Below are positions 18,583-30,050 of a stretch of 64,000 nt of DNA, piece by piece (the stretch's first letter is position 1; the number at the start of each line of letters is the position of its first letter). This stretch comes from Omphiscola glabra (lineage: Eukaryota > Mollusca > Gastropoda > Lymnaeidae): contig OZ024794.1 of the NCBI GenBank assembly GCA_964017045.1, forward strand, positions 1,195,501-1,259,500, written 5' to 3'. The position numbers and the translations under genes are program-made. The notes below the pieces were generated by a model. That model saw only the letters and a list, made by a program, of their open reading frames with translations, was not told the origin of the DNA and did no database searches.

Positions 18583-19180
18583 GACAGCTATGATAATAAT
18601 GCACCAAATGGATGAAATTAATATCATCCAGAAATCGGAAAGCCTCCCTTATTTAAAAAATTTATCTCCCCTTAGATTTCCTAACTTTTCAAATAAAATA
18701 TTCATCAGTTAATCTAAATCCTGAAAACTTCCTCCAGTATGAAAGTATTCATCGCCCCGCTCTCTTGTTCCCCTTTTAATCTACCCCCCTGGTTGGATCA
18801 CAACAAGAAGATGGTTCGAAACAGGTGCGGGGAACCACGGGGAGAGAAGCGAGTGGTTTTCCTGCCCATTCTGTGAGTGAGCAGCCGAGTGTGCCAGTGA
18901 ACGGATTGTGCTTGGTGCTAGAAACATGTGTCGGGACGCAGGCACTCCACCATTACGGGGTGCAGTCATCCCATAGCGCCCTGAGCCACTGGAGGAGTAG
19001 TGTGTGTGTTGTGGTTCTAACTCGGAATTTTCCCTTTGAGTCGCAGTGTAAAGGTGTCATTTAGTTTTGTGCGTACTTACGCTGGATATGTTCAGGATGA
19101 GCTGGGGTCAAGGATAGTGCTTAAGTCTTGAGCTAACTTACGTGGTATTGGTTCACTTGGCTTGTCATTCACGAGTAAAC
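18583..19180. other. Unique, less AT-rich segment of unknown origin
   Basis: Positions 18780-19060 are GC-richer than the surroundings (around ggggaaccacggggagagaa). No frame gives a recognisable domain. It could be a decayed mobile element or regulatory sequence. Confidence 0.4.
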
Positions 19181-19868
19181 CATTTTCACTTGTATGTTGT
19201 CATTTTCACTTGTATGTTGTCATTTTCACTTGTATGTTGTCATTTTCACTTGTATGTTGCCATTTTCACTTGTATGTTGTCATTTTCACTTGTATGTTGT
19301 CATTTTCACTTGTATGTTGTCATTTTCACTTGTATGTTGTCATTTTCACTTGTATGTTGTCATTTTCACTTGTATGTTGTCATTTTCACTTGTATGTTGT
19401 CATTTTCACTTGTATGTTGTCATTTTCACTTGTATGTTGTCATTTTCACTTGTATGTTGCCATTTTCACTTGTATGTTGTCATTTTCACTTGTATGTTGT
19501 CATTTTCACTTGTATGTTGTCATTTTCACTTGTATGTTGTCATTTTCACTTGTATGTTGTCATTTTCACTTGTATGTTGTCATTTTCACTTGTATGTTGT
19601 CATTTTCACTTGTATGTTGCCATTTTCACTTGTATGTTGTCATTTTCACTTGTATGTTGTCATTTTCACTTGTATGTTGTCATTTTCACTTGTATGTTGT
19701 CATTTTCACTTGTATGTTGTCATTTTCACTTGTATGTTGTCATTTTCACTTGTATGTTGTCATTTTCACTTGTATGTTGTCATTTTCACTTGTATGTCTG
19801 CATTTTCACTTGTATGTTGTTATTTTCACTTGTACGTCTTCATTTTCACTTGTGTGTTGTCATTTTCA
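19181..19868. repeat. 20-bp minisatellite, about 34 copies
   Basis: Unit cattttcacttgtatgttgt. Copies are nearly identical except ttgcc variants about every 180 bp and degraded units after 19795. No frame of the unit has a stop, so three long overlapping open frames result. They are artefacts. Confidence 0.97.
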
Positions 19869-20798
19869 TTCAAGTAAGTGCTAACTTCTACTGTTTGTTC
19901 AAGCATTACATGAGACGTTGGTACATTGTCCCTCAAAAGTTGAAGTGCTTTTATGTACACCATTTAAATTTAACTGTTCATAAATTTTTATTATTGTGTA
20001 CAATAATTTTTGTGTCATTATTTATTTCAACATTTTAAGTTCCATTACAATCTGCAATGCAAGCTTTTTGCGAATTTCTTTAAGTCTTTAACAATAACTG
20101 GTACCAAAGTTTATGACAAAAATTAAGTTTCTTGCTACAGTAAAATCCATTGAGCTTCTGGTTCTTGGCTCCATCTTCACTGAGCTCTTGGACCTGTCTT
20201 TATTGACCTCTTGGCTCCATCTTCACTGAGCTCTTGGACCTGTCTTTATTGACCTCTTGGCTCAGTCTTCACTGAGCTCTTGACTTTGGCTTCACAAATT
20301 TCATCCGATCAAGATAATTGTAACACTTTTGACGTGATGAGATAGGAATTGTCACGGAAACAGTTGATCCAATTTGATAACTAGCAATCTTCATGGAAGC
20401 ATTGGATCTGATAACTAAACTATTCCGAACGAACTTCAGCGCGTAGCGGGACGATAGACCATAGCCCCTCAACTGGTGTGCCACGAGACGATGCTAGGTG
20501 TGTCTAGGGTTTTCAAATGCAAAAATGATAAACGAAGACATTTCATATTGAAATTAAAGGTTGATAATTAACTTCAATGACGACACACAACTCTTTCAGA
20601 GCTTTATTTCTCACTTTGTAAATAGAAAGTCATAATAAAGTCATAATAAAGTCATAAAAGTCACGAATTAATAAAAGATTGTAAAAACACTTGACCCTCA
20701 CATTAAATCACCACATTTATTTTCATTCAATCCAACTATGGCGAAGGCTGTAATGTATAATATGAACAGGGCAACCAATTTTCACTGAAAATATCATC
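19869..20798. other. Unique sequence with a 60-bp duplication
   Basis: Positions 20152-20284 carry about two copies of a 60-bp segment containing gagctcttggacctgtcttt. Near 20475 the sequence gtgtgccacgagacgatg resembles a degraded hAT end, but no partner was found. Confidence 0.55.
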
Positions 20799-20806
20799 AT
20801 CACGAG

Positions 20807-21212
20807 CAGAGGTCCCCAAACATTTTTGTCTCGTAGACCCCTTGCCATGTTTTTCGGTTTTGTGTAGACCCCCTGCTTACCTGATATTACTTGCTAGTTT
20901 ATAATAATTCTTAAACAGTTTTATGTTTTTAAAATTTTTACTTCAGTGGTACTTTTATTTATTATTTATGTAGGAAGATATATGTCTTTATATTATAAGG
21001 TAATATTATGCAAGTAAATAGGTGCTATCTGTGTATGTGAATTATTCCATTCATGGAATGCCAAAATAAAAGTCACGGCTTACATGAGATCCACTATCGT
21101 TGACCCACATTTTCATTTCATGGACCCCAAATTTTTTTTCTTGTTGACATGGACCCCTTGTAAGTTGTCATCGACCCCTGGGGGTCAACATAGACCACTT
21201 TGGGAATCACTG
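20807..21212. mobile_element. hAT miniature transposon with 8-bp target duplication
   Basis: It begins cagaggtccccaaaca and ends actttgggaatcactg, an imperfect terminal inverted repeat. It is flanked by atcacgag (20799-20806) and atcaagag (21213-21220), an 8-bp duplication with one mismatch. Internally rich in gaccccttg and ggaccccaaa motifs shared by both halves. Length 406 bp, no transposase. Confidence 0.88.
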
Positions 21213-21220
21213 ATCAAGAG

Positions 21221-21555
21221 TTTGCTTCAAAAAGAAGTCAATATTACTGGGGGGATTTCGGTTCATTCCTCCAAATTTAACACGTGAATTATCGCCCATT
21301 ACGGGAAACACACTGCGTCAAACCGTGCAGTTCAAGAGTCTGTCACACCAAGTGTTCTATTAGATCTTTCATTTAGTCTGCTACATAGATCGAGAACTTT
21401 TATTTCTATTCCCTGATTCCAAATATAAACCTGAATTAAAATAGGGTATAGTTTGTTGTTTTTTCCGAACCATGATGGAATGCATTGGTAGCTACTGAAA
21501 TTAAAAGAATATTTTTTTCGACGTCTCACTTATTTTTGAAATTGTGAGTGGAGCA
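21221..21555. other. Unique sequence, no feature recognised
   Basis: No repeat or coding domain seen; a 65-codon minus-strand frame at 21332-21529 has no recognisable content. Confidence 0.5.
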
Positions 21556-21632
21556 GTCACGAGGAGCCGTCACGCGAAGCCGTCACGCGGAGCCGTCACG
21601 CGGAGCTGTCACGCGGATCTGTCACGTGTCTA
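21556..21632. repeat. 13-bp repeat, 6 copies, CACGCG-rich
   Basis: Unit gtcacgcggagcc, the last copy changed to gtcacgtgtct. It is one of few CpG-rich spots in the window. Confidence 0.9.
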
Positions 21633-21721
21633 ACAATAGTTCCAGTCTTGGTTTTTAGCACATTTCAAGTTTTTGTGGAATTTCTGAATCGTCATTTCTG
21701 ATGTTAGCCTCACCATACAAT

Positions 21722-22775
21722 TAGTCGTCAAATATTGCTCATGTTAAACTCACCGGTGATACACTCAGTCATCAAATATTGCTCATGTTAAAGTCACCGG
21801 TGATACACTCAGTCATTAAATATTGCTCATGTTAAAGTCACCGGTGATACACTCAGTCATTAAATATTGCTCATGTTAAAGTCACCGGTGATACACCAAG
21901 TCATCAAATATTGCTCATGTTAAACTCACCGGTGATACACTCAGTCATTAAATATTGCTCATGTTAAACTCACCATACACTCAGTTGTTAAATATTGCTC
22001 ATGTTAAACTCAGCGGTGATACACTCAGTCGTTAAATATTGCTCATGTTAAACTCACCATACACTCAGTTGTTAAATATTGCTCATGTTAAACTCACCGG
22101 TGATACACACAGTCGTCAAATAATTCTCATGTTAAACTCACCATACACCCAGTCGTCAAATATTGCTCATGTTAAACTCACCATACACCTAGTCGACAAA
22201 TATTGCTCATGTTAAACTCACCATACACCCAGTCATCAAATATTGCTCATGTTAAACTCACCATAAACTCAGTCATCTAATATTGCTCATGTTAAACTCA
22301 CCGGTGATACACCAAGTCATCAAATATTGCTCATGTTAAACTCACCATATACCCAGTCATCAAATATTGCTCATGTTAAACTCACCATACACCCAGTCGT
22401 CAAATATTGCTCATGTTAAATTCACCTTACACCCAGTCATCAAATATTGATCATGTTAAACTCACCATACACCCAGTCATCAAATATTGCTCATGTTAAA
22501 CTCACCATACACCCAGTCATCAAATATTGCTCATGTTAAACTCACCATACACCCAGTCATCAAATATTGCTCATGTTAAACTTACCATACACCCAGTCGT
22601 CAAATATTGTTCATGTTAAACTCACCATACACCCAGTCGACAAATATTGCTCATGTTAAACTCACCATAAACTCAGTCATCTAATATTGCTCATGTTAAA
22701 ATCACCATAAACTCAGTCATCTAATATTGCTCATGTTAAAATCACCATACACCCAGTCGTCTAATATTGCTCATG
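21722..22775. repeat. 40/44-bp minisatellite, about 25 copies
   Basis: The unit contains tcaaatattgctcatgttaa followed by actcacc. Two length classes alternate: a 44-bp form with caccggtgatacac and a 40-bp form with caccatacac. The long form dominates the left half and the short form the right half. Confidence 0.95.
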
Positions 22776-22837
22776 TTAAGTTCGCCGACCTTACTTGGGT
22801 TGGTTAACAATTTATTTATTTTTTTTTGGTTTGGGTT

Positions 22838-22854
22838 GGGGGGGGGGGGGGGGG
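22838..22854 (+). repeat. Poly(G) run of about 17
   Basis: An uninterrupted G homopolymer after tttgggtt. Its length in the assembly may not be exact. Confidence 0.85.
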
Positions 22855-22994
22855 TGTTCAACTCATAGAAATTATTGCTACATTAAAAATGTTTAAATTT
22901 GTTAACTGAGTTCTTAAAACATATTTCCATTTATTTCTTTGAAAAACTAGTTCACATCTATAGCTTTGTGTAACAGATCTAGTTTCTCGTGTTG

Positions 22995-23215
22995 AGTATC
23001 TCTGGTATCGTAGGTCTATTAGGTATCTCGTATCTCTGGTATCGTAGGTCTATTAAGTCTCTAGTATATCTGGTATCGTGGTCTATTAGGTCTTTCGTAT
23101 CTCTGGTATCGTAGGTCTATTAGGTATCTCGTATCTCTGGTATCGTAGGTCTATTGGGTCTCTAGTATCTCTGGTATCGTGGTCTATTAAGTCTTTCGTA
23201 TATCTGGTACGTCTA
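22995..23215. repeat. ~33-bp minisatellite, about 6 copies
   Basis: The unit contains tctctggtatcgtaggtcta followed by ttaggt. Copies differ by small indels. Confidence 0.9.
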
Positions 23216-23364
23216 CCTTATTTATAGACTAGAGGTGGGTAGTTTCTTTAGTTTAGAAGGGGAAGCGAGAATTATCCATGTATTTTGAGAACCTTCTAGT
23301 AAGTTCAAGACAGACAAATGTTTTATAAAAATGGTTACTTTATAGTATTGTGGTTTTCTTCCGC

Positions 23365-24040
23365 GACGGTGTTTCTGTAGTGGTGTTATAATGGTAGTGT
23401 TTCTGTAGTGGTGTTATAACGATGGTGTTTCTGTAGTGGTGTTATAACGGTGGTGTTTCTGTAGTGGTGTTATAACGGTGATGTTTCTGTAGTGATGTTA
23501 TAACGGAGGTGCTTCTGTATTGGTGTTATAACGGTGGTGTTTCTGTAGTGGTGTTATAACGGTGGTGTTTCTGTAGTGGTGTTATAACGGTGGTGTTTCT
23601 GTAGTGGTGTTATAACGGTGGTGTTTCTGTAGTGGAGTTATAACGGTGGTGTTTCTGTAGTGGTGTTATAACGGTGGTGTTTCTGTAGTGGTGTTATAAC
23701 GGTGGTGTTTCTGTAGCGGTGTTATAACGGTGGTGCTTCTGTATTGGTGTTATAAATATGGTGTTTCTGTATTGGTGTTATAAACATGGGGCTTCTGTAT
23801 TGGTGTTATAAATATGGTGTTTCTGTATTGGTGTTATATACATGGTGCTTCTGTAGTGGTGTTATAAATATGATGCTTCTGTAGTGGTGTTATAAATATG
23901 GTGCTTCTGTATTGGTGTTATATACATGGTGCTTCTGTAGTGGTGTTATAAACATGGTGCTTCTGTAGTGGTGTCATAAACATGGTGCTTCTGTAGTGGT
24001 GTTATAAATATGGTGCTTCTGTAGTGGTGTTATAGCGGGG
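23365..24040. repeat. 27/28-bp minisatellite, about 25 copies
   Basis: The unit contains tttctgtagtggtgttataa. The spacer is cggtggtg in the left two thirds and acatggtg or atatggtg in the right third, so two sub-families sit side by side. Confidence 0.95.
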
Positions 24041-24754
24041 TTGTCTTTGCTTAGCACACAGCTCCAAACAAAACTGTTTAGTTAGGATTTTGAAACATTT
24101 GAGGAACGTAAACATTGTGTATTTCAAAATGCCTTTATTCAATGGTGCTACTTACTCTACTTTTGCTTGGACTTGTCTTTCTTGTTCAAAAAATTTAAAA
24201 TAAAAATATCAGCATATCTCAAAATGGCGCAGATGCTCTATAAATAGATGCACCTGCCGGGTCTTGTCATATCGCAGATTTTGATCTAAATTAGCTTTAC
24301 CCAAACCATAATTTTACAACGACCTTCTGTAAAGCTGTTATTGCAGACCGCCGAAAGAGCCTGCCACCCCACAGTGGCGAACCATCTGCTTGAGCCACTA
24401 CGTGCTTGTATTAATTTCAAGGCGCACCCCCCCGCCCTCGATAAGTGCTTGGGTTAATTTCAAGGCGCCCCCACCCTAAGGAAACAAGTTAGACTACTGG
24501 TACTTAAAGGAGTCGACTTGCTGATGGTTCTAGAAGCCATCCTAGAGGAAGAGTTGGTAAGGGGAAGTGGGTTGGGTGGCAAGTGAGATTGTAGGGGAAG
24601 GTGGTCTAGGTGGTCGGGATAGGTGGGGTATGTGGCAGGTGAGATTGTAGGGGAATTGTGGGGTAGGTGGCAGGTGACGAGATTGTAGATGTAGATGTCT
24701 TCCGTATTACAATAAAATGCAATGATAAGAGTTTTATATAGATTCATTGGAACA
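24041..24754. other. Unique sequence with a short duplication
   Basis: Around 24400-24475 the motif aatttcaaggcgc occurs twice, each followed by a C-run. Positions 24535-24680 are GGTGG-rich (about 40-bp imperfect repeats around gtgagattgtaggggaa). No coding domain. Confidence 0.55.
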
Positions 24755-24764
24755 TCAGACACTC

Positions 24765-24890
24765 TCTAATCATACTCATACACTCTCTAATCATACTAAT
24801 ACACTCTCCCTCATCATACTCATATACTCTCTAATCATACTAATACACTCTCTAATCATACTCATACACTCTCTAATCATACCAAAAATG
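24765..24890. repeat. 21-bp minisatellite, about 6 copies
   Basis: Unit cactctctaatcatactcat plus a. One copy has a 'cctcatc' variant. A short tta-cta repeat follows at 24928-24965. Confidence 0.92.
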
Positions 24891-25064
24891 CTCAAAATTT
24901 CTGTAAGGCCTTACATCACAGAAGATTACATATTACTTACTACATATTACACTTTACTTACTACATACTGACGGGTTGCTCTGAGGGACTTATACAGATT
25001 CGAACATTTCTAAAACATCTTCTACTAAATCCTGATAATCATTGCTTCCGGTGTCTACACCTGC

Positions 25065-25157
25065 TGCGTCATCTTCATATATTAATCTTACTGCGTGACC
25101 TTGATATATTAATCTTGCTGCGTGACCTTGATATATTAATCTTGCTGCGTGATCTTA
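25065..25157. repeat. 28-bp repeat, about 3 copies
   Basis: The unit contains gatatattaatcttgctgcg followed by tgacctt. Confidence 0.9.
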
Positions 25158-25202
25158 AAAGCAGTCGCTGGAAATATAAAAAAAATCGACACTCCACCCT
25201 AT

Positions 25203-25407
25203 GACATTGACATGTCATAACTACGACATTGACATGTCATAACAACGACATTGACATGTCATAACTACGACATTGACATGTCATAACTACGACATTGACA
25301 TGTCATAACTACGACATTGACATGTCATAACTACGACATTGACATGTCATAACAACGACATTGACATGTCATAACAACGACATTGACATGTCATAACTAC
25401 GACATTC
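25203..25407. repeat. 22-bp minisatellite, 9 copies, each with palindrome TGACATGTCA
   Basis: Unit acattgacatgtcataacta plus cg. Every copy contains the perfect 10-bp palindrome tgacatgtca at a 22-bp period, so the sites lie on nearly the same face of the helix. Confidence 0.95.
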
Positions 25408-25854
25408 TCTGATTCGTATGACGTCACAAATTCCCACAACTTAAGATATTATTAATGTAAAAAAAAACCCAGCCTATTCTGATCTATACAATTTCACAAA
25501 CCACCCAGGTCTCTGAGCGATATAATACTAATAATAATATATATATTTATATATATATATATCCGATTATTATTACATTTCAAAATGACCCCAAGCAATC
25601 GTAACTAAGCAGGTAACTGACTGGTAAATACTTTTACGCCATCACTGACTGAGATCATGCCCTAGAGCGCCACCTGGCTGTAAAGTTTTGGGAAGTGTTA
25701 CCTGCCCCTTTTAACTCAGTTCCTCCGCCTTGGTGATGGTTTTTGTTCGTCATTCCCGTATTTACATTTCAAGGGTCGGATCTTGCATACGGAACATTCA
25801 GTTTGATTACCGAGATGGCTTAGGGTGACGTACACCGTACCCCTTAACACGTAC
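25408..25854. other. Unique sequence with a TA microsatellite
   Basis: Positions 25530-25563 are a TA-rich microsatellite (atatatatatttatatata). The remainder gives no recognisable coding or mobile-element signal. Confidence 0.6.
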
Positions 25855-26055
25855 CGGATGTACAATCTAGTACAATGCTGTACAATGTATTACAATTCTG
25901 TACGATGTAGTACAATGCTGTGCAATGTATTACAATGCTGTACAATGTAGTACAATCATGTACAATGTATTACAATGCTGTACAATATATAGTACACTCT
26001 TTTACAATGTAGTACAAAGCTGTACAAAATAGTACAGAGCTGTCCAATGTTTTAC
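25855..26055. repeat. ~20-bp minisatellite, about 10 copies
   Basis: Unit tgtacaatgtagtacaatgc with many substitutions. The GTAC cores make it locally self-complementary. Confidence 0.9.
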
Positions 26056-26137
26056 AATCCAGTAAAATGCATTCAAAAGGAGGATCATTAGAGATAAAAC
26101 TAATTAAAATGAAAGGGATTTTGAGGATTATGATTAT

Positions 26138-26556
26138 CCGATACTAAGGCCTGACACCGATACTAAGGCCTGACACCGATACTAAGGCCTGACACCGATA
26201 CTAAGGCCTGACACCGATACTAAGGCCTGACACCGATACTAAGGCCTGACACCGATACTAAGGCCTGACACCGATACTAAGGCCTGACACCGATACTAAG
26301 GCCTGACACCGATAATAAGGCCTGACACCGATACTAAGGCCTGACACCGATACTAAGGCCTGACACCGATACTAAGGCCTGACACCGATACTAAGGCCTG
26401 ACACCGATACTAAGGCCTGACACCGATACTAAGGCCTGACAACGATACTAAGGCCTGACACAGATACTAAGGCCTGACACCGATACTAAGGCCTGACACC
26501 GATACTAAGGCCTGACACCGATACTAAGGCCTGACACCGATACTAAGGCCTGACAC
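26138..26556. repeat. 19-bp minisatellite, 22 copies
   Basis: Unit ccgatactaaggcctgaca. Only about four single-base changes are seen across all copies, so it is recently homogenised. Confidence 0.97.
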
Positions 26557-26597
26557 AGAAACCCTCTGAATATTAGCCTCGTCATTTTAATGTTTGT

Positions 26598-27552
26598 TCC
26601 ACAACTCTCCCAGTTCTTTGAGACAAAATATCATGACAACATATATGGTTCTACGTATCTCCCAGTTCTTTGAGACAAAATGTCATGACAACATATATGG
26701 TTCCACGTCTCTCGTCTCTCCCAGTTCTTTGAGACAAAATGTCATGACAACATATATGGTTCCACGTCTCTCCCAGTTCTTTGAGACAAAATATCATGAC
26801 AACATATATGGTTCTACGTCTCTCCCAGTTCTTTGAGACAAAATGTCATGACAACATATAGGTTCTACGTCTCTCCCAGTTCTTTGAGACAAAATGTCAT
26901 GACAACATATATGGTTCTACGCCTCTCCCAGTTCTTTGAGACAAAATATCATGACAACATATATGGTTCCACGTCACTCCCAGTTCTTTGAGACAAAATA
27001 TCATGACAACATATATGGTTCTACGCCTCTCTCAGTTCATTGAGATAAAATATCATGACAACATGTATGGTTCTACGTCACTCCCAGTTCTTTGAGACAA
27101 AATGTCATGACAACATATATGGTTCTACGCCTCTCCCAGTTCTTTGAGACAAAATGTCATGACAACATATATGGTTCTACGCCTCTCACAGTTCTTTGAG
27201 ACAAAATGTCATGACAACATATATGGTTCCACGTCTCTCCCAGTTCTTTGAGACAAAATGTCATGACAACATATATGGTTCTACGCCTCTTCAAGTTCTT
27301 TGAGACAAAATATCATGACAACATATATGGTTCCACGTCACTCCCAGTTCTTTGAGACAAAATGTCATGACAACATATATGGTTCTACGCCTCTCCCAGT
27401 TCTTTGAGACAAAATGTCATTACAACATATATGGTTCTACGCCTCTTCAAGTTCTTTGAGACAAAATATCATGACAACATATGGTTCCACGTCACTCCCA
27501 GTTCTTTGAGACAAAATGTCATGACAACATATATGGTTCCACGTCACTTCCA
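26598..27552. repeat. 52-bp minisatellite, about 18 copies
   Basis: The unit contains cagttctttgagacaaaatg, then tcatgacaacatatatggtt and ctacgtctctcc. Two-unit blocks (ctacgcctct alternating with ccacgtcact) recur. A consensus TGACGTCA site lies just beyond the array at 27563-27570. Confidence 0.96.
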
Positions 27553-27570
27553 GCAGACGTCGTGACGTCA

Positions 27571-28060
27571 TGATACATCGGATAGGAAAAGAAAACAAAT
27601 ATTTTCTTGGTCTTATTTTTTTGTCATGAATACCCCCCCCCCCCCACCCCGCCGAAAAAAAAGCAAGCTTATGTTTTTAGACCGATGACACCATTGTCAA
27701 AACAGACCATCATATCCGCCATGTTTCACCCTGTGTCACAGGTCAAAAGATTGCGAGGAGTTAAGTGGTGTTGATCATTAGCGTTAATTAGGAAACATGT
27801 GAAGCGAAATTTGTATTTTTTAAAATATTTAGCAAGTCTCAAAAATCTAGTTAAGACGCTCACTTAAGCTGGGGGCGGGGTGCTCAGTTGAGCCGGGGGG
27901 GGGGGGGGTGTCCTAAGCTCACGTTGGAATTATTTGACGCATGGCACTTGAAACTTAGAAAAATATTTTCTCTTGATTATATGAATGTCTAAACATTCAG
28001 ATTATCTCGTTGGGGGTATCACCATGCCATTGATAATTGAGACGATAAACAATATTGATT
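27571..28060. other. Unique sequence with C- and G-runs
   Basis: A C-run near 27632-27644 and a G-run near 27894-27908 (inside a duplicated ctcagttgagc/ctcacttaagc context). No coding signal. Confidence 0.55.
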
Positions 28061-28471
28061 GGGGCGCAGTCAATGTAAAGTATTTCTAAGTTAACTCCGT
28101 AGCTCAGTCAATGTAAATCTCTACTAAATTAGCTCCGGGGCCTAGTCAATGTAAATCATTTCTAATTAGCTCCGGGGCCCAGTCAGTGTAAATCATTTCT
28201 AAATTAGCTACGGGGCCCAGTCAATGTAAATCATTTCTAAATTAGCTCCGGGGCCCAGTCAATGTAAATCATTTCTAAATTAGTTACGGGGCCCAGTCAA
28301 TGTAAATCATTTCTAAATTACCTACGGGGCCCAATCAATGTAAATCATTTCTAAATTAGTTCCGGGGCCCAGTCAATGTAAATCATTTCTAAATTAGCTC
28401 CGGGGCCCAGTCGATGTAAATCATTTCTAAATTAGCTACGGGGTCCAGTCAATGTAAATCATTTCTAAATC
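28061..28471. repeat. 38-bp minisatellite, about 10 copies
   Basis: The unit contains ggggcccagtcaatgtaaat followed by catttctaaattagctcc. The left-most copy is degraded. Confidence 0.95.
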
Positions 28472-29114
28472 AGAACGAGGAAAAGATGAAATCCTTTCGG
28501 AGTCTCTCCAACTTGTAGTTACCTCCCCGTTACGGTTTTGATTTGTCTAAATTAGGTCATCATGTTGATAGCTTCGATTTGTCTAAATTAGGTAATCATG
28601 TTGACAATTTTGTGGTTTTTTAATATCTCCACGAATCCATCGATTGTCTTTCTGTTTGAATGTGCCAAGGTGTGCCATGTTACTGGATGTCCATGTTTGA
28701 ATTAGTCAAGGTGTCCATGTTACTGCATGTCCATGTTTGAATGTGTCAAGGTGAATCCATGTTAATTCAAGTCCATGTTTTTGATGTGTCCGTATTTGAA
28801 TGTGTAAAGGTGTGTCCAAGTTATTGCATGACAATTTTTTTGATGAGTCCATCTTTATCGTGTTGATATTGTTCTTATCATAATGTTAACGTTCATCAGA
28901 TCGTGTGATTCTCGCCCGTGAGTGAGTTGGAAGTTCAAAGTTCTATTCAAGGTCATGATGTTATTATTGATGTGAACTACCTCAAGGCTTATCATGGACA
29001 GTTCATTGGACAGCTTTCATTTTATGAGATGATATGATGATCGTGTGGATGTTTCACCATTCCGTATATCGGAGGAGGGAAATGATGATAACCATCTGAT
29101 TGAAATATAAAGGA
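28472..29114. other. Unique sequence with degenerate repeats
   Basis: Two copies of gatttgtctaaattaggt (28540-28600) and about four degraded ~45-bp repeats around gtccatgtttgaatgtgtca (28655-28850). No coding signal. Confidence 0.6.
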
Positions 29115-29210
29115 CATGTCACATTAAAACATGTCACATTGAAACATGTCATATTAAAACATGTCACAATAAAACATGTCACATTAAAACATGTCACAAT
29201 AAAACTTCAT
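29115..29210. repeat. 15-bp repeat, about 6 copies
   Basis: Unit acatgtcacattaaa with acaat variants. Confidence 0.92.
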
Positions 29211-29411
29211 TTTTTACGATGTCATTTCGTTTTGTCGATGGAGAGAAACTGTAGCAAGATGTACTTTTGACATTTGTGCCTGGCTCGTAGAGAATTGATC
29301 ACAGGAAGGGACGTTTTAATATACAGGAAGTGACGTTCTAAAAGACAGGAAGTGGATTTTTGGAAGCTCGGAACTTTTCCTGTGGAAAAACAGAAATCCG
29401 ATTTTACAGAA

Positions 29412-29958
29412 TCAGGTGTGTGACATACCAATCAGTGGAAAAAGGTGTGTAACATACCAATCAGTGGAATAAGGTGTGTAACATACCAATCAGTGGAATA
29501 AGGTGTGTAACATACCAATCAGTGGAATAAGGTGTGTAACATACCAATCTGTGACATAAGGTTTGTAACATACCAATCAGTGGAATAAGGTGTGTAACAT
29601 ACCAATCTGTGACATAAGGTTTGTAACATACCAATCAGTGGAATAAGGTGTGTAACACACCAATCAGTGGAATAAGGTGTGTAACATATTAAACAGTGGA
29701 ATAAGGTGTGTAACATACTAAACAGTGGAATAAGGTGTGTAACACACCAAACAGTGGAATAAGGTGTGTAACATACCAAACAGTGGAATAAGGTGTGTAA
29801 CACACCAATCAGTGGAATAAGGTGTGTAACATATTAAACAGTGGAATAAGGTGTGTAACATACTAAACAGTGGAATAAGGTGTGTAACACACCAAACAGT
29901 GGAATAAGGTGTGTAACACACCAATCAGTGGAATAAGGTGTGTAACACCCATCAGTGG
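29412..29958. repeat. 29-bp minisatellite, about 19 copies, abutting the RASL12-like start codon
   Basis: The unit contains cagtggaataaggtgtgtaa followed by cataccaat. A block of four units (variants cacaccaatc, atattaaac, atactaaac, cacaccaaac) occurs twice (around 29650-29760 and 29795-29900). The last copy ends about 5 bp before the ATG at 29963. The minus-strand frames here are periodic artefacts. Confidence 0.95.
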
Positions 29959-29962
29959 AAGG

Positions 29963-30050
29963 ATGAGTGGTCGCAAGGCGTTTCAGCGAAATGGAGCTGC
30001 ACCTGAGTTTAAAATGGCACTGGTCGGAGCACTGGGTGTGGGAAAATCAG
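29963..30050 (+). CDS. RASL12-like exon 1: start codon to P-loop
   Basis: Encodes MSGRKAFQRNGAAPEFKMAL and then VGALGVGKS, splitting the next codon after one base at a donor gtcagt (30051). The intron falls directly after GKS. The exon begins only a few bases after a 29-bp minisatellite, so any 5' UTR and core promoter would have to lie within or beyond that array. Confidence 0.87.

Noticed and set aside
18781..19064. Overlapping frames in the GC-richer segment
   Set aside because: No recognisable domain; the frames oppose each other and neither has support.
19142..20038. 298-codon plus-strand frame with His/Val/Cys repeats
   Set aside because: The 20-bp unit lacks stops in all three plus frames, so the frames are open automatically.
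20440..20520. gtgtgccacgagacgatg as another hAT end
   Set aside because: Only one degraded end; boundaries cannot be defined.
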